Origin: Streptococcus sp. S5
GTDB taxonomy: Bacteria > Bacillota > Bacilli > Lactobacillales > Streptococcaceae
NCBI RefSeq assembly: GCF_034134805.1
Contig: NZ_CP139419.1
Location: 1,240,001-1,304,000 of the forward strand
Length of the DNA stretch: 64,000 nt
Direction of reading: 5' to 3'
Of this stretch, positions 45,984 to 55,589 are shown in pieces (positions within the stretch are counted from its first letter, which is position 1; each line of letters opens with the position of its first letter). The notes below the pieces were generated by a model, which saw only the letters and a list, made by a program, of their open reading frames with translations, was not told the origin of the DNA and ran no database searches. Made by a program: the position numbers and the translations under genes.

Positions 45984-46574
45984 TCATTGCCAGTAAGCTG
46001 GCCGGTTCTTCTCATAAGCTACGATCAAGTCTTCGTACTGAAGCGTAATCCCGATATCATCCAAGCCGTTGAGCAATTTGTGCTTCCAATCTTGATCGAT
46101 CTCAAAGCGAAACTCTCCTACAGGCGAGATGATCTTCTGCTCTTCCAAATCTACTGTCACTGGATCTGTCGGCTTCAAACTTGCCAATTGTTGACGAACC
46201 TCTAGTGGTTGGACAATCGGTAGCATGCCATTATTGAGTTCATTATTGTAATGGATATCTCCGAAGGATCCGGCGATAACGACTTTAAAGCCATAATCAG
46301 CTAAAGCCCAGGCTGCGTGCTCCCGAGAGGATCCAGCCCCAAAATTGTCACCAGTGATCAAAATGGTTGCCTTGCGGTATTCTGGCTTGTTAAAGATAAA
46401 ATCTGGATCCTCGGTATACTGGTCATCCAAATAGCGCCAAGCATACATGAGGTATTTCCCAAAGCCTTTTTTATCAATCAACTTTAAGAATTGCTTGGGG
46501 AGGATCTGGTCGGTATCAATATTATCGTTCATCAAGGGAACCGTAGTTCCCGTATAAATGGTAAATTTCTCCAT
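45984..46574 (-). CDS. leuD: 3-isopropylmalate dehydratase, small subunit
   Basis: 196 residues. Pairs with LeuC to isomerise 2- to 3-isopropylmalate. Seen: [20 protein letters not shown] and [15 protein letters not shown], the swivel-domain substrate loop. Last gene of leuA-leuB-DUF1294-leuC-leuD, 11 bp after leuC. No strong terminator follows. Confidence 0.96.
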   Translation of the reverse strand: MEKFTIYTGTTVPLMNDNIDTDQILPKQFLKLIDKKGFGKYLMYAWRYLDDQYTEDPDFIFNKPEYRKATILITGDNFGAGSSREHAAWALADYGFKVVIAGSFGDIHYNNELNNGMLPIVQPLEVRQQLASLKPTDPVTVDLEEQKIISPVGEFRFEIDQDWKHKLLNGLDDIGITLQYEDLIVAYEKNRPAYWQ

Positions 46575-46585
46575 GCTTCCTCCTT

Positions 46586-47968
46586 TTACTCGACTTCTGG
46601 CATCTGGCGCACGTCGACAAAGCGACCAGCTATTGCTGCTGCAGCGGCCATTGCTGGGCTACAGAGATGGGTCTTAGCCCCAAATCCTTGGCGGTCTTCG
46701 AAGTTCCGGTTGCTAGTAGAGGCACAGTGGACCCCATCTGGAACCTTGTCTGGGTTCATTCCTAGACACATCGAGCATCCTGGATCACGCCATTCAAAGC
46801 CCGCATCCATGAAGATCTTGTCTAAGCCTAATTTTTCGGCGGCTTGCTTAACCGGACGAGAGCCAGGTACCACAATAGCAGTTAAGTTTGGCGCAATTTT
46901 TTTGCCTTTCACAAACTTGGCTGCCAACTCCAAATCGCTGAGACGCGCATTGGTACAAGAACCGATAAAGATATAGCCTAATTCAATGTCTGCTGGTTTT
47001 TGGCCAGGTTCAAGATCCATATAATGATAAGCCCGTTCATCATTCATGTCGCGAATCTCTGGAAAAGGAGTCTCGAAGTCCACTCCCATAGAAGGATTGG
47101 TCCCCCAAGTCACCATCGGAGCAAGATCAGATACATCCATACGGATGACCTTGTCATAAACGGCATCGTCATCACTAACCAGAGTCTTCCAATCTGCTAC
47201 TGCGGCCTCAAAATCATCTGGCACACATTCGCGTCCCCGGAGGTAGTCAAAGGTCGTCTCATCTGGATTCATGATCCCCATTTTGGACCCGAACTCGATC
47301 GACATGTTACAGATGGTCATGCGTTCTTCCATAGTCAAACGATCAATTGCTTCTCCCCGATACTCTACGACATAGCCAACTCCACAAGCAACACCGTAGC
47401 GCGCTATCAAAGCTAGGATGTAATCCTTTGAATAGATCCCTTTTTGTGGGGTTCCGGTGAATTCAACCAACATTTTTTTGGGTTTGACTTGCCAGATGGT
47501 TTGGGTAGCAAAGACATGCTCCACTTCACTGGTTCCAATCCCAAAGGCAATGGCACCAAAGGCTCCGTGGGTTGCGGTATGGCTGTCTCCACAGACAATA
47601 AATTTCCCAGGCTGGGTCCGACCGGTTTCAGGCCCCACCATATGAACGATCCCTTGCTTAGCAGAACCATGGGCAGCATGATCAATCCCAAAGTCCACCA
47701 CATTCTCAGCTAATTTATCAATCTGGGCTTTTGAAATCACATCTCGAATATCAAAAATATTGACCGTTGGAACATTGTGATCAAAGGTTCCAAAGGTTAA
47801 ATCAGGTCGTCGGACCTTACGTCCTGCATCCCGTAATCCTTGAAAGGCTTGCGGACTTGTCACTTCGTGGATGTAGTGTTGGTCCACATACATGAGTTGG
47901 GGTTGCCCTTCCACTCCTGTAATCACGTGGCGGTCCCAAAGTTTATCAAAGATAGATTTTCCACTCAT
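46586..47968 (-). CDS. leuC: 3-isopropylmalate dehydratase, large subunit
   Basis: 460 residues, aconitase family. The 4Fe-4S ligands are present: Cys in [11 protein letters not shown] and the CSMC pair in [30 protein letters not shown] and PGSRPVKQ are conserved. It needs LeuD as partner. Ribosome site AAAGA/GGAGAAAG before ATG. Confidence 0.97.
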   Translation of the reverse strand: MSGKSIFDKLWDRHVITGVEGQPQLMYVDQHYIHEVTSPQAFQGLRDAGRKVRRPDLTFGTFDHNVPTVNIFDIRDVISKAQIDKLAENVVDFGIDHAAHGSAKQGIVHMVGPETGRTQPGKFIVCGDSHTATHGAFGAIAFGIGTSEVEHVFATQTIWQVKPKKMLVEFTGTPQKGIYSKDYILALIARYGVACGVGYVVEYRGEAIDRLTMEERMTICNMSIEFGSKMGIMNPDETTFDYLRGRECVPDDFEAAVADWKTLVSDDDAVYDKVIRMDVSDLAPMVTWGTNPSMGVDFETPFPEIRDMNDERAYHYMDLEPGQKPADIELGYIFIGSCTNARLSDLELAAKFVKGKKIAPNLTAIVVPGSRPVKQAAEKLGLDKIFMDAGFEWRDPGCSMCLGMNPDKVPDGVHCASTSNRNFEDRQGFGAKTHLCSPAMAAAAAIAGRFVDVRQMPEVE

Positions 47969-48001
47969 CGTCTTTCTCCATTTATCTTCTTGTTAGGAAA
48001 T

Positions 48002-48271
48002 CTATTGAAGGATTAGAAAGAGGGCACCTGCTAAAAGAAGGCTACTGCCCCACCAGGTGGCTTGAAAATACCATTTCCGCACCTTGTGGTGAAAGAGATA
48101 TCCACCTAGTAGAGCTCCGAATCCACCAAGCAGCCAGCTCTCAAGTAACAGGACCTTTTCAGGAATCCGCCACCTGTTTTGGATAGCTTTTCGTTTATCT
48201 AAACCATAGGTCAGAAATACGATACTATTCCAAATAGCAATAACAACTAAACAGCGATCTCTCCAAGTCAT
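48002..48271 (-). CDS. DUF1294 small membrane protein inside the leu operon
   Basis: 89 residues from ATG 48271, two bases after the leuB stop (TAAG ATG), so translation is coupled. Two or three membrane helices; the DUF1294 signature YGLDKRKA and ESWLLGGFGALLGGYLFHHK is clear. It sits between leuB and leuC, where other streptococci also carry it. Function unknown. Confidence 0.85.
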   Translation of the reverse strand: MTWRDRCLVVIAIWNSIVFLTYGLDKRKAIQNRWRIPEKVLLLESWLLGGFGALLGGYLFHHKVRKWYFQATWWGSSLLLAGALFLILQ

Positions 48272-48272
48272 C

Positions 48273-49310
48273 TTAGAGATTCCCAATAATGGCTGCAGTC
48301 ATCTCTGCAGTAGAAGCCTGACCACCTAAGTCTCGTGTCAAGATTCCTTGATTCAAGGTTTGATTGACGGCTTCCTCGATCATTTCTGCACCTGCTGTTT
48401 CTCCAAAACTGTCTCGGAGCATCATAGCAACGGACAGGATCATGGAAATCGGATTGGCAATGCCTTGACCAGCAATATCAGGTGCTGAACCATGAATCGG
48501 TTCGTACATACTTGGTCCTTGGTCAGAACGACTGGCAGATGGCATCACACCTAGTGTTCCAGGAAGGACGCTGGATTCGTCAGATAGGATATCTCCAAAT
48601 AGATTCTCTGTCACTACAACATCAAAGCGGGCTGGATTGGTAATCATGATCATGGCCGCACTATCGACAAGCTGGTGCTCTAAAGTCACATCTGGAAATT
48701 CTTTGGCAACTTCTTCTGCCACTTGGCGCCACAATTTAGACGTTGCAAGGACATTTTGCTTATCGATACTGGTCACTTTCTTACCACGTCCTTGCGCGAT
48801 CTTGAAGGCTTGGCGCATAATCCGACGGATTTCTTCTGCACTGTAATCATTGATATCACGCGCTGTATCTTCTTTCAAGATATGCTCTCCAAAGTAAATC
48901 CCACCTGTCAATTCACGCACGACCACGAAGTCGACCCCCTCAATACGCTCTGGCTTCAAAGGAGACAAGTGTTTCAAGGCGTCAAAAATCCGTACAGGAC
49001 GAATATTGGCAAAGAGGTTTAATTCCTTGCGAATAGCGAGCAGGCCTTGTTCGGGACGAACAGGAGCATTGTCATACTCAGGACTCCCGATGGCTGCGAG
49101 AAGTATAGCATCCGCTCCTTTAGCTGCTTTTAGAGTATCTTGGGGAAGTGGGTGGCCAGCGGCATCAATTCCAGCACCCCCAAAAGGTTTGTCTTCTAGG
49201 CTATAATCAAAGCCAATTTTGGGAGCAACGGCTGCGAGGACCTCTAGTCCAGCTGCCATGATCTCAGGGCCAATCCCATCTCCTGCAAGTGTTACAATTT
49301 TCTTTGTCAT
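48273..49310 (-). CDS. leuB: 3-isopropylmalate dehydrogenase
   Basis: 345 residues. NAD-dependent oxidative decarboxylation of 3-isopropylmalate. Motifs: TLAGDGIGPEIM, RELTGGIYFGEH, the NADH motif EPIHGSAPDIAGQGIANP and NLFGDILSDESSVLPGTLG (in parts). Second gene of the operon, 12 bp after leuA. Confidence 0.97.
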   Translation of the reverse strand: MTKKIVTLAGDGIGPEIMAAGLEVLAAVAPKIGFDYSLEDKPFGGAGIDAAGHPLPQDTLKAAKGADAILLAAIGSPEYDNAPVRPEQGLLAIRKELNLFANIRPVRIFDALKHLSPLKPERIEGVDFVVVRELTGGIYFGEHILKEDTARDINDYSAEEIRRIMRQAFKIAQGRGKKVTSIDKQNVLATSKLWRQVAEEVAKEFPDVTLEHQLVDSAAMIMITNPARFDVVVTENLFGDILSDESSVLPGTLGVMPSASRSDQGPSMYEPIHGSAPDIAGQGIANPISMILSVAMMLRDSFGETAGAEMIEEAVNQTLNQGILTRDLGGQASTAEMTAAIIGNL

Positions 49311-49322
49311 GTTCAGTTCCTC

Positions 49323-50885
49323 TTAGGCTTGTGGAAGATCACGGTAGGAGACAGCTCGTCCCATCTCACCCGCATTCTCTTTTTGAACCAGCGTGTTAGC
49401 ATTGATATAAGCGATGGCAGAGGCTTTCAATACGTCGAAGTCCAAACCAGAGGCATTGAAAATCGTATCTGTATCAACATTTTCCACGGATACCAAGACA
49501 CGGGCTTGGGCATCGATCCCATCAGTCACTGCATCGATATTGTATGAGGTCAAGCGAACAGTTTGGTTGAAGAATTTATCAATTGCATTAAAGATCGCTT
49601 CAACAGACCCTTGACCATTGGCAAGGAATTCAAGTACTTCCCCTTCTTCATTGCGGAGGCTAACCGCTGCTGTAATCGTTTCGTCTGCATTGGTTGTCAA
49701 GCGGAGATCGTTAAATTGGAATCCTTCTGGATTTTCCACTGCTGTACCGGCAACAAGGGCGCGGATATCGGCATCTGTGATCTCGTGTTTCTTGTCTGCA
49801 AGAGATTTGAACTTAGCAAACAATGGCTTGATGTCTTCTTCTGTGAAATCCAGTCCCAACTCATGCAGTTTTTCGACAAAGGCATGGCGACCAGACAATT
49901 TACCAAGTGGAAGGCTATTGCTCTTAACCCCTACCAACTCAGGGGTGATGATTTCATAGGTAAGAGGATTTTTAAGAACGCCATCTTGGTGAATACCAGA
50001 CTCATGTGAGAAGGCATTGCCACCAACAACCGCCTTGTTTTTAGGAATTGGAATCCCAGAGTAACGAGAAACCAACTCAGAGGTGTTGATGGTTTCATTA
50101 AGGACAATGGGACTCTCCACTTGGAAATAGTCTTCGCGAATATTAAGAGCGACCGCTACTTCTTCAAGTGCCGCATTGCCGGCCCGCTCCCCGATGCCAT
50201 TGATGGTTCCTTCGACACGACGGGCACCATTTTTAACAGCAGCGAGGCTATTAGCCACCGCCATTCCTAGGTCATCATGGCAATGAGGGGAATAGATAAT
50301 CTCGCGATCTGTCTTGACATGGTCAATCAAGTATTTGAAAATGGCACCGTACTCCGCTGGTGTCGTGAAACCGACTGTATCAGGAATGTTGATGTAGCTA
50401 GCACCAGCATCAACTGCAGTCTGTACGACTTGCAAGAGGAAATCCAATTCTGTCCGGGTCGCATCTTCAGGCGAGAATTCAACAATCTCAAATTTTGAGC
50501 GAGCGTAAGAAACGTGCTCTTTGATCGCTTCAAGAATTTCTTCCTTGGTCTTGTTGAGTTTAAACTCCCGGTGAATCGGACTGGTCGCGATAAAGACGTG
50601 AATTTGTGGATACTTAGCATCCTTCAAGGCTTCATAACAAGCATCAATATCTGATTTGACAGAACGGGCCAAACCTGTCACGGCTGTCTTGGTCAAGACC
50701 TTGGCAATCTCTTGCACAGCTGTGAAGGAATCAGGACTAGCTGCAGGAAAACCTGCTTCAATAGCAGAAATGCCCCATTTTTCCAATTGTTTTGCAATGG
50801 CAATCTTTTCTTTGATAGAAAAATTCACTCCCGGAGTCTGTTCACCATCCCGAAGGCTGGTATCAAAAAATTCAACTTTACGCAT
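49323..50885 (-). CDS. leuA: 2-isopropylmalate synthase
   Basis: 520 residues. Condenses 2-ketoisovalerate and acetyl-CoA, the committed step to leucine. DRE-TIM metallolyase start [18 protein letters not shown], the HCHDD metal site ([15 protein letters not shown]), GIGERAGNA and the C-terminal LeuA regulatory domain that binds leucine. It is preceded by a Leu leader peptide and attenuator. GAGGAGA precedes the ATG. Confidence 0.97.
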   Translation of the reverse strand: MRKVEFFDTSLRDGEQTPGVNFSIKEKIAIAKQLEKWGISAIEAGFPAASPDSFTAVQEIAKVLTKTAVTGLARSVKSDIDACYEALKDAKYPQIHVFIATSPIHREFKLNKTKEEILEAIKEHVSYARSKFEIVEFSPEDATRTELDFLLQVVQTAVDAGASYINIPDTVGFTTPAEYGAIFKYLIDHVKTDREIIYSPHCHDDLGMAVANSLAAVKNGARRVEGTINGIGERAGNAALEEVAVALNIREDYFQVESPIVLNETINTSELVSRYSGIPIPKNKAVVGGNAFSHESGIHQDGVLKNPLTYEIITPELVGVKSNSLPLGKLSGRHAFVEKLHELGLDFTEEDIKPLFAKFKSLADKKHEITDADIRALVAGTAVENPEGFQFNDLRLTTNADETITAAVSLRNEEGEVLEFLANGQGSVEAIFNAIDKFFNQTVRLTSYNIDAVTDGIDAQARVLVSVENVDTDTIFNASGLDFDVLKASAIAYINANTLVQKENAGEMGRAVSYRDLPQA

Positions 50886-50917
50886 AGGGTCTCCTCATTT
50901 CTATGTAGTGGATATAA

Positions 50918-51002
50918 AGAAAAACATCTCACTCGGTCAACCAAGCGAGATGTTTTTGCCCGCTTGGTAAGCCAAACAGGACTAATGCTTCTGCACTAGC
51001 CC
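50918..51002 (-). promoter_or_regulatory. Leucine operon attenuator (pause, antiterminator and terminator hairpins)
   Basis: On the minus strand: hairpin 1 GGGCTAGTGC/GCATTAGTCC, 10 bp with loop AGAA, beginning at the leader stop codon (50979-51002); antiterminator ACCAAGCG/CGCTTGGT (50940-50968); terminator AAAAACATCTCG.CTTGG against CCGAGTGAGATGTTTTT with TCTTT (50918-50957). Antiterminator and terminator share the strand CTCGCTTGG, so they exclude each other. Confidence 0.85.
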
Positions 51003-51049
51003 TTATACCTCAACAACAAAGCAAATTGAATAAACTTAGCTGTTTTCAT
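50996..51049 (-). CDS. Leucine operon leader peptide
   Basis: 17 residues: MKTAKFIQFALLLRYKG, with three consecutive Leu codons (all TTG) at positions 11-13. AAAGGAG lies 7-8 nt before the ATG. It is followed at once by a 10-bp hairpin and the attenuator. Ribosome stalling at the Leu triplet when Leu-tRNA is short would let the antiterminator form and open leuABCD. The lactococcal leu operon is known to use a similar leader. Confidence 0.85.
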   Translation of the reverse strand: MKTAKFIQFALLLRYKG

Positions 51050-51085
51050 GTTTGACTTTCTCCTTTGTTCAATGTCTTGTTTAGT

Positions 51086-51114
51086 ATTTTAGCATAGGGA
51101 AAAAGCAATGTCAA
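51086..51114 (-). promoter_or_regulatory. leuA operon promoter
   Basis: TTGACA (51109-51114), 17 bp, extended -10 TGC TAAAAT (51086-51091). Confidence 0.88.
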
Positions 51115-51115
51115 G

Positions 51116-51140
51116 AATTTTCTGTAATATTCTGAATTTT
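51116..51140. promoter_or_regulatory. Two overlapping CodY-like boxes at the leuA promoter
   Basis: AATTTTCTGTAATAT (51116-51130) and AATATTCTGAATTTT (51126-51140), each 12/15 to consensus, right upstream of the -35. Confidence 0.45.
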
Positions 51141-51177
51141 TTGAATAGAAACAAAATAAAGCTTTCAGTTCTAGTTA

Positions 51178-51350
51178 GATTGAAGATAAAGTCATCTTAG
51201 AAACTTTCCTTAGGTGAAGACGGACGTCAGCGAACTTCAAAGAAGTTCCATGACTAATTATTGAGCCTAAGGTCTCAATAATTCCGAGTGCTAGAAACAA
51301 AAGTGTTTCTAGCACTTTTCTCACGGCGGAAAGTTTCAATATTTATTGAA
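51178..51350 (-). repeat. 170-bp palindromic repeat element, copy B (mate of 2067-2238)
   Basis: Inverted relative to copy A. The same GAAACTTTCC/GGAAAGTTTC ends and three hairpins. The second stem reads AATTATTGAG/CTCAATAATT where copy A reads AGTTTTGAA/TTCAAAACT: different bases, same pairing. It lies between ypmS and the leuA promoter. Confidence 0.85.
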
Positions 51351-51446
51351 TAAGCCTAATAGTAACTATCGTTTTTATTTGCAGCATCATTCTAGTTGTT
51401 TTATGTAAAATACAATTTTCCATCAATCTGAATAGACCCTGTTACT

Positions 51447-52079
51447 CTACTTCTTCTGATACAAATCAAAAACGATCTTGTCATTATAGAGGTCAATGGT
51501 ATTGGCCTTGACATAGATTTCAAAGTCATTGTCAATTTCTGGCAATACAATGGTGATGGTAGACTGCTTGGTTGAGATCTGAACAAATTTTGGGATATTT
51601 TTATTTTTACTCAAGAGCTGCAAGACCATCTTTTGTGGAATTTGAAAGGTTCCAACTGAAAAATCCTTCACCGTCAAGAGGATGTTCCCATTTTCCAATT
51701 TGGATGGTTGGAAGTAAATATATAAGGGATACTCCTTTCCTAAGAGACTCAACTGCCCTTCTAATAGGATTTGCTGATTGTCCGCATAGACCTTGTAGTC
51801 GGACAGCTTATATTTTTTCAGTAGCGATTTGATAGTATCATTGAGTTGATCCCGAGTCGTTGTCATGGTTCCAACTTTGACATCTTTGGTGCCAACTGCT
51901 TGATGAAGCTGGCTAACATCTTCTCTTGGCGTCGCTAAGCGTCCTTGCACAACTAAAGCGAAGGCTAAGAGAAGGCTGACTAAACCTAAAAATAACCATT
52001 TCCAAATATTGATTTTTTGAAGGAAGGGGACCTTCTCTTTGATGGGATTATTTTTGACTCCAAGTTTTCTTCGTGGCAT
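51447..52079 (-). CDS. YpmS family membrane-anchored protein (DUF2140)
   Basis: 210 residues. A cytoplasmic basic start, one membrane helix (about 27-45) and an extracellular beta-rich domain, ending in NDKIVFDLYQKK. It overlaps the end of the SGNH hydrolase gene by 32 bp; the ypmR-ypmS pairing is common in Firmicutes. Role unknown, presumably envelope. Confidence 0.85.
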   Translation of the reverse strand: MPRRKLGVKNNPIKEKVPFLQKINIWKWLFLGLVSLLLAFALVVQGRLATPREDVSQLHQAVGTKDVKVGTMTTTRDQLNDTIKSLLKKYKLSDYKVYADNQQILLEGQLSLLGKEYPLYIYFQPSKLENGNILLTVKDFSVGTFQIPQKMVLQLLSKNKNIPKFVQISTKQSTITIVLPEIDNDFEIYVKANTIDLYNDKIVFDLYQKK

Positions 52080-52890
52080 TGATTTTCTCCAATATTGCTT
52101 GTTTTATCTTTTCATAGCCCGTATTGTTGGGGTGAAAACTATCCTCTTCATACAGGGCATCATTGATAACGGTTGTCTTCCCGTCACTGACTTCTGATAC
52201 GCCCATTTTGCCATCAATTCCTTTATAGAGTAGGTCATTGATCGGAACGAAATAAACCTGATCAAATTGCGCAATGGTTTCTTCCGTCGTCTCATTCCAA
52301 CGATCGACAGCCGTCTGGATATTAGTTAATTCAGGAAAATTCAGGTAAAGAGGATTGTAGATCCCCACTACATAAATGGGAAGATGGGGATTGTCCTTTC
52401 TGGCCTTTGTAATAATTTCTTTGAGGTTCGCTGTATAATTCTTGAGCGGTTTTTGAATATCTGATAGAGAAAAATCACTCAGATGATCAACAACTACTTT
52501 GCGCAGATCATTTCCCCCAACCGTTAATGTCATGACACGCGCCTTTTTGAGATCCTTCTGAAGATCTGTTTGCTTCTTGAGCCGATCTAAGATCTGAGAA
52601 CTTGTATTCCCAGCTACTCCATAGTTGACAGGCTGGTACTGGCCGTCATTTTCATTGGACAGGCTTTGGGCAAGGATAGGCACAAAGCCCCCTTGCTTGG
52701 TGCTATCCCCTACTCCTTCGGTCAGTGAATCCCCTAGAGCTACATAAGTATAGGTGATTTCTTTCGCAGCCGTTTTGGGCTTGGTCATGCGAGGAGATGC
52801 AATTGGTAGCAAAGCACAAAATAGAAAGACAAAGACAAGAAGGCTGGTTAAAAAGAAAACCAAGCCTTGCATCATTTTTTTAAGATTCAT
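52048..52890 (-). CDS. SGNH/GDSL-family hydrolase (YpmR-like), membrane-anchored
   Basis: 280 residues. One N-terminal membrane helix, then the four SGNH blocks: ALGDSLTEGVGD (Ser), NYGVAGNTS (Gly), TVGGNDLR (Asn) and DSFHPNNTGY (Asp/His). Acts outside the cell as esterase or lipase, perhaps on wall or lipid esters. No good ribosome site precedes the ATG at 52890; AAGGA lies 17 nt away at the pyrC end, so coupling to pyrC is likely. Confidence 0.87.
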   Translation of the reverse strand: MNLKKMMQGLVFFLTSLLVFVFLFCALLPIASPRMTKPKTAAKEITYTYVALGDSLTEGVGDSTKQGGFVPILAQSLSNENDGQYQPVNYGVAGNTSSQILDRLKKQTDLQKDLKKARVMTLTVGGNDLRKVVVDHLSDFSLSDIQKPLKNYTANLKEIITKARKDNPHLPIYVVGIYNPLYLNFPELTNIQTAVDRWNETTEETIAQFDQVYFVPINDLLYKGIDGKMGVSEVSDGKTTVINDALYEEDSFHPNNTGYEKIKQAILEKINATKKTWSQK

Positions 52891-52904
52891 ATGAATACGA
52901 TCAC

Positions 52905-54173
52905 TTATCCTTGAAAAATCACTTGTCCATCACAGATCGTATAAGCAACTTTTCCTTTTAATGTTTCACCTACAAATGGTGAATTGCCTGCTTTTGAAGC
53001 GAAATGATCCGATACCAGACGATCTGCTTCTGGATCAAAGATGGTTAAATCTGCCGGTCCATCCACTGCGATATAGCCAGCATCAAAATCATAGAGACGT
53101 GCTGGATTATAGGACATCTTTTCTAGCAATTGCATGAGGCTCAAATGTCCTGCATGGACCAAGTAGGTCAAACCAAGAGAAAGTGAGGTTTCAAGACCGG
53201 TCATTCCAGATGGTGCCTTGGTAATATCAGGAACATTCTTCTCATCCGCATGGTGAGGCGCGTGATCTGTCGCAATTACGGATATGACGCCTGACTTCAA
53301 GCCTTCAATCACTGCTAGGCGGTCAGATTCCAAGCGAAGAGGTGGGTTCATCTTGGCATTGCTTCCCTTTGTTAAGAGGAGACTCTCGGTTTTCGAAAAG
53401 TGTTGAGGTGCCACTTCTGCCGTCACATGAGCTCCTAATCCTTGGGCAAATTCTACCACCTTGACACTTTCTTCCTTGGAAAGGTGTTGGATATGAAGGT
53501 GGGCACCTGTCGCATGGGCAATCATGGCATCCCGCGCAGCCATCGAGTATTCGGCCACACCCGTCGCTCCACAGACATGGAAATGTTCCTTGGCAATGTT
53601 TTCATTCAACCCAAGAATGCCATTCAACTCAGGGTCTTCTTCATGCAAACTAATAAAGGTTCCTAGACGCTTAGCTTCTTCCAAGGCTTCACGGACAACC
53701 TTGGTGCTTTGAAGGGGAATCCCATCATCTGAAAAACCAGCCGCACCAGCCTTAAGCAAGCCCTCAAAATCTGTCAGGTGTTGACCGTCAAAATTCTTGG
53801 TCACCGTCGCAACCGTATGAATGTGGAGATTTTCCTTGGCTGCAGAAGCTAAGACTTCCTCTAAGGTAGCAATATCTGAAATGGTCGGATTGGTATTAGC
53901 CATCATGACCACTCGGGTAAACCCACCCGCAGCTGCTGCTAAAGCACCTGTATGGATGTCTTCTTTATGGGTTTGACCGGGTTCACGGAAATGCACGTGC
54001 ACATCGATCAAACCAGGAGCTACCACTAGACCAGACGCATCAAGGACCTCTTGTCCATCCGTTGGGAGATTTTCAGCGATCTCTACAATTTTCTTTCCTT
54101 CGATGCGAAGGTCACAGACTTGATCCAAACCGGTCTTTGGATCCATGACACGACCATTTTTAATGACAACCAT
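52905..54173 (-). CDS. pyrC: Dihydroorotase
   Basis: 422 residues, class I type. Third step of UMP synthesis. Metal motif [25 protein letters not shown], and [12 protein letters not shown] are present. Part of ung-mutX-pyrC, away from the other pyr genes of the window; no PyrR loop was seen upstream of ung. GGAGAATGCA before ATG (AAAGGAG). Confidence 0.96.
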   Translation of the reverse strand: MVVIKNGRVMDPKTGLDQVCDLRIEGKKIVEIAENLPTDGQEVLDASGLVVAPGLIDVHVHFREPGQTHKEDIHTGALAAAAGGFTRVVMMANTNPTISDIATLEEVLASAAKENLHIHTVATVTKNFDGQHLTDFEGLLKAGAAGFSDDGIPLQSTKVVREALEEAKRLGTFISLHEEDPELNGILGLNENIAKEHFHVCGATGVAEYSMAARDAMIAHATGAHLHIQHLSKEESVKVVEFAQGLGAHVTAEVAPQHFSKTESLLLTKGSNAKMNPPLRLESDRLAVIEGLKSGVISVIATDHAPHHADEKNVPDITKAPSGMTGLETSLSLGLTYLVHAGHLSLMQLLEKMSYNPARLYDFDAGYIAVDGPADLTIFDPEADRLVSDHFASKAGNSPFVGETLKGKVAYTICDGQVIFQG

Positions 54174-54184
54174 TGCATTCTCCT

Positions 54185-54649
54185 TTATTTATAAAAATCA
54201 ACATGGGTCTCTAGCAAGCGATCCCCATCATAGCGAAACATTGCTGAAAAGAAGGGTTTATCTTCCAACAACCACTCGACAAAAGTGTGGTCCCCTTCCC
54301 AGGTTGGTTTTGAGAGGACTTGATCATAAGGTACCCATTCCAAGGTCCCTTCGTTACACTCGATGAGATCCCCTTCAAACTCAGTTACCTTGAAGACATA
54401 GGTGTACCAATCCAGATCTGGAGTAAACTCAGGGAAAGTAATGATCCCTTTCAAGACTGGCTTTGCTTTCAGGCCGGTCTCCTCAAAAATCTCACGCGCA
54501 GCACACTCCTGTGGGGTTTCTCCGCGTTCTAATTTTCCACCAACTCCGATCCATTTACCTTCATGGACATCATTGGGCTTTTTATTGCGATGCAACATGA
54601 GAAATTCTTTCCCATTGTCAATGTAACAAATCGTTGCTAATTGTGGCAT
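54185..54649 (-). CDS. mutX: 8-oxo-dGTP diphosphatase, Nudix
   Basis: 154 residues. Hydrolyses oxidised dGTP before it is incorporated; complements MutY also in this window. The Nudix box runs from [10 protein letters not shown] to REIFEETG (residues 37-59) with all Glu residues present. Nearly identical to pneumococcal MutX. Lies 10 bp after ung. Confidence 0.94.
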   Translation of the reverse strand: MPQLATICYIDNGKEFLMLHRNKKPNDVHEGKWIGVGGKLERGETPQECAAREIFEETGLKAKPVLKGIITFPEFTPDLDWYTYVFKVTEFEGDLIECNEGTLEWVPYDQVLSKPTWEGDHTFVEWLLEDKPFFSAMFRYDGDRLLETHVDFYK

Positions 54650-54658
54650 TTCTTTCTC

Positions 54659-55312
54659 CTATCTTAACCAATCAATCGGCTCGCGTCCCGCCTCTTTCAA
54701 AAATTGATTGGTTTTTGAAAAGGGTTGGGAACCAAAGAATCCTCGGTAGGCCGATAAAGGACTTGGGTGAGCTGATTCAAGGACCAAATGTCGATCGTGG
54801 GTAATCAGCGGCTTTTTCTTACGGGCATAAGATCCCCAGAGGATAAAGACAACTGGCTCCTCCAACTCATTGACCACCTTGATCACAGCATCTGTGAAAG
54901 GCTCCCAAATTTGTCCTGCATGACCATTAGCCTGACCAGCTGGAACCGTCAAACAGGCATTGAGCAAGAGCACCCCTTGCTCCGCCCAAGAGGTCAGATC
55001 ATGCGACCGCTTCTCTCCAATATCTGAGCGCAATTCTTTGAGAATATTTTGCAAAGAAGGCGGCGCTGGTACATGATCTGGAACAGAGAAACTTAAGCCC
55101 TGCGCTTGATCCGGTCCATGGTAAGGATCTTGGCCTAAGATCAAGACCTTGACCTGATCCATCTCTGTCGTCTGCAAGGCCTTAAAGACCTTGTCACGCG
55201 GTGGATAAACCACTCCTTTGCTATAGACTTCATTCATAAAGTCATTGATCTGGTGAAAATACCCTTCTGGAAGATGGGATTTGATGGCTTCATGCCAGGG
55301 TGAATGCTGCAT
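54659..55312 (-). CDS. ung: Uracil-DNA glycosylase, family 1
   Basis: 217 residues. Water-activating motif GQDPYH (Asp62), [10 protein letters not shown] and the Leu-loop [13 protein letters not shown] (His182). First gene of ung-mutX-pyrC. Promoter TGG TATAAT (minus strand, about 55352-55357) between repeat copy 5 and the gene; GGAGAG before the ATG. Confidence 0.96.
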   Translation of the reverse strand: MQHSPWHEAIKSHLPEGYFHQINDFMNEVYSKGVVYPPRDKVFKALQTTEMDQVKVLILGQDPYHGPDQAQGLSFSVPDHVPAPPSLQNILKELRSDIGEKRSHDLTSWAEQGVLLLNACLTVPAGQANGHAGQIWEPFTDAVIKVVNELEEPVVFILWGSYARKKKPLITHDRHLVLESAHPSPLSAYRGFFGSQPFSKTNQFLKEAGREPIDWLR

Positions 55313-55385
55313 GGAAACTCTCCGCTATCCAATAAATTCTTACCTTTCATTATACCACATTTGGTGCAGATCCACTGGATAAAAA

Positions 55386-55563
55386 AGAGGCTGGACAAAA
55401 GTCCTAGCCTCTCAATTATTTTTGAATTGTCGAGCAAGACGCAGTGGTTGAGTGGGCTCTACTACGCTGATCCCATCAGCTTTTACAGCCCTACTCAACT
55501 GTGCGGAGGTGGGACGACGAAATCGAATTCTAACGAATTACCGATTTCTGTCCCACTCTCTTT
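55386..55563 (+). repeat. 178-bp three-hairpin repeat, copy 5
   Basis: Forward orientation between codirectional minus-strand genes, downstream of the membrane glycosyltransferase and upstream of ung. Inner loop is CCC. On the minus strand hairpin I is followed by CTTTTTTA, a good terminator for the upstream gene. Confidence 0.95.
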
Positions 55564-55589
55564 TTCTGCCTGTCAAACAAGCAGGTGTT

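Noticed and set aside
51001..51140. T-box riboswitch upstream of leuA
   Set aside because: No T-box sequence (AGGGTGGNACCGCG) or specifier stem; a leader peptide explains the region.
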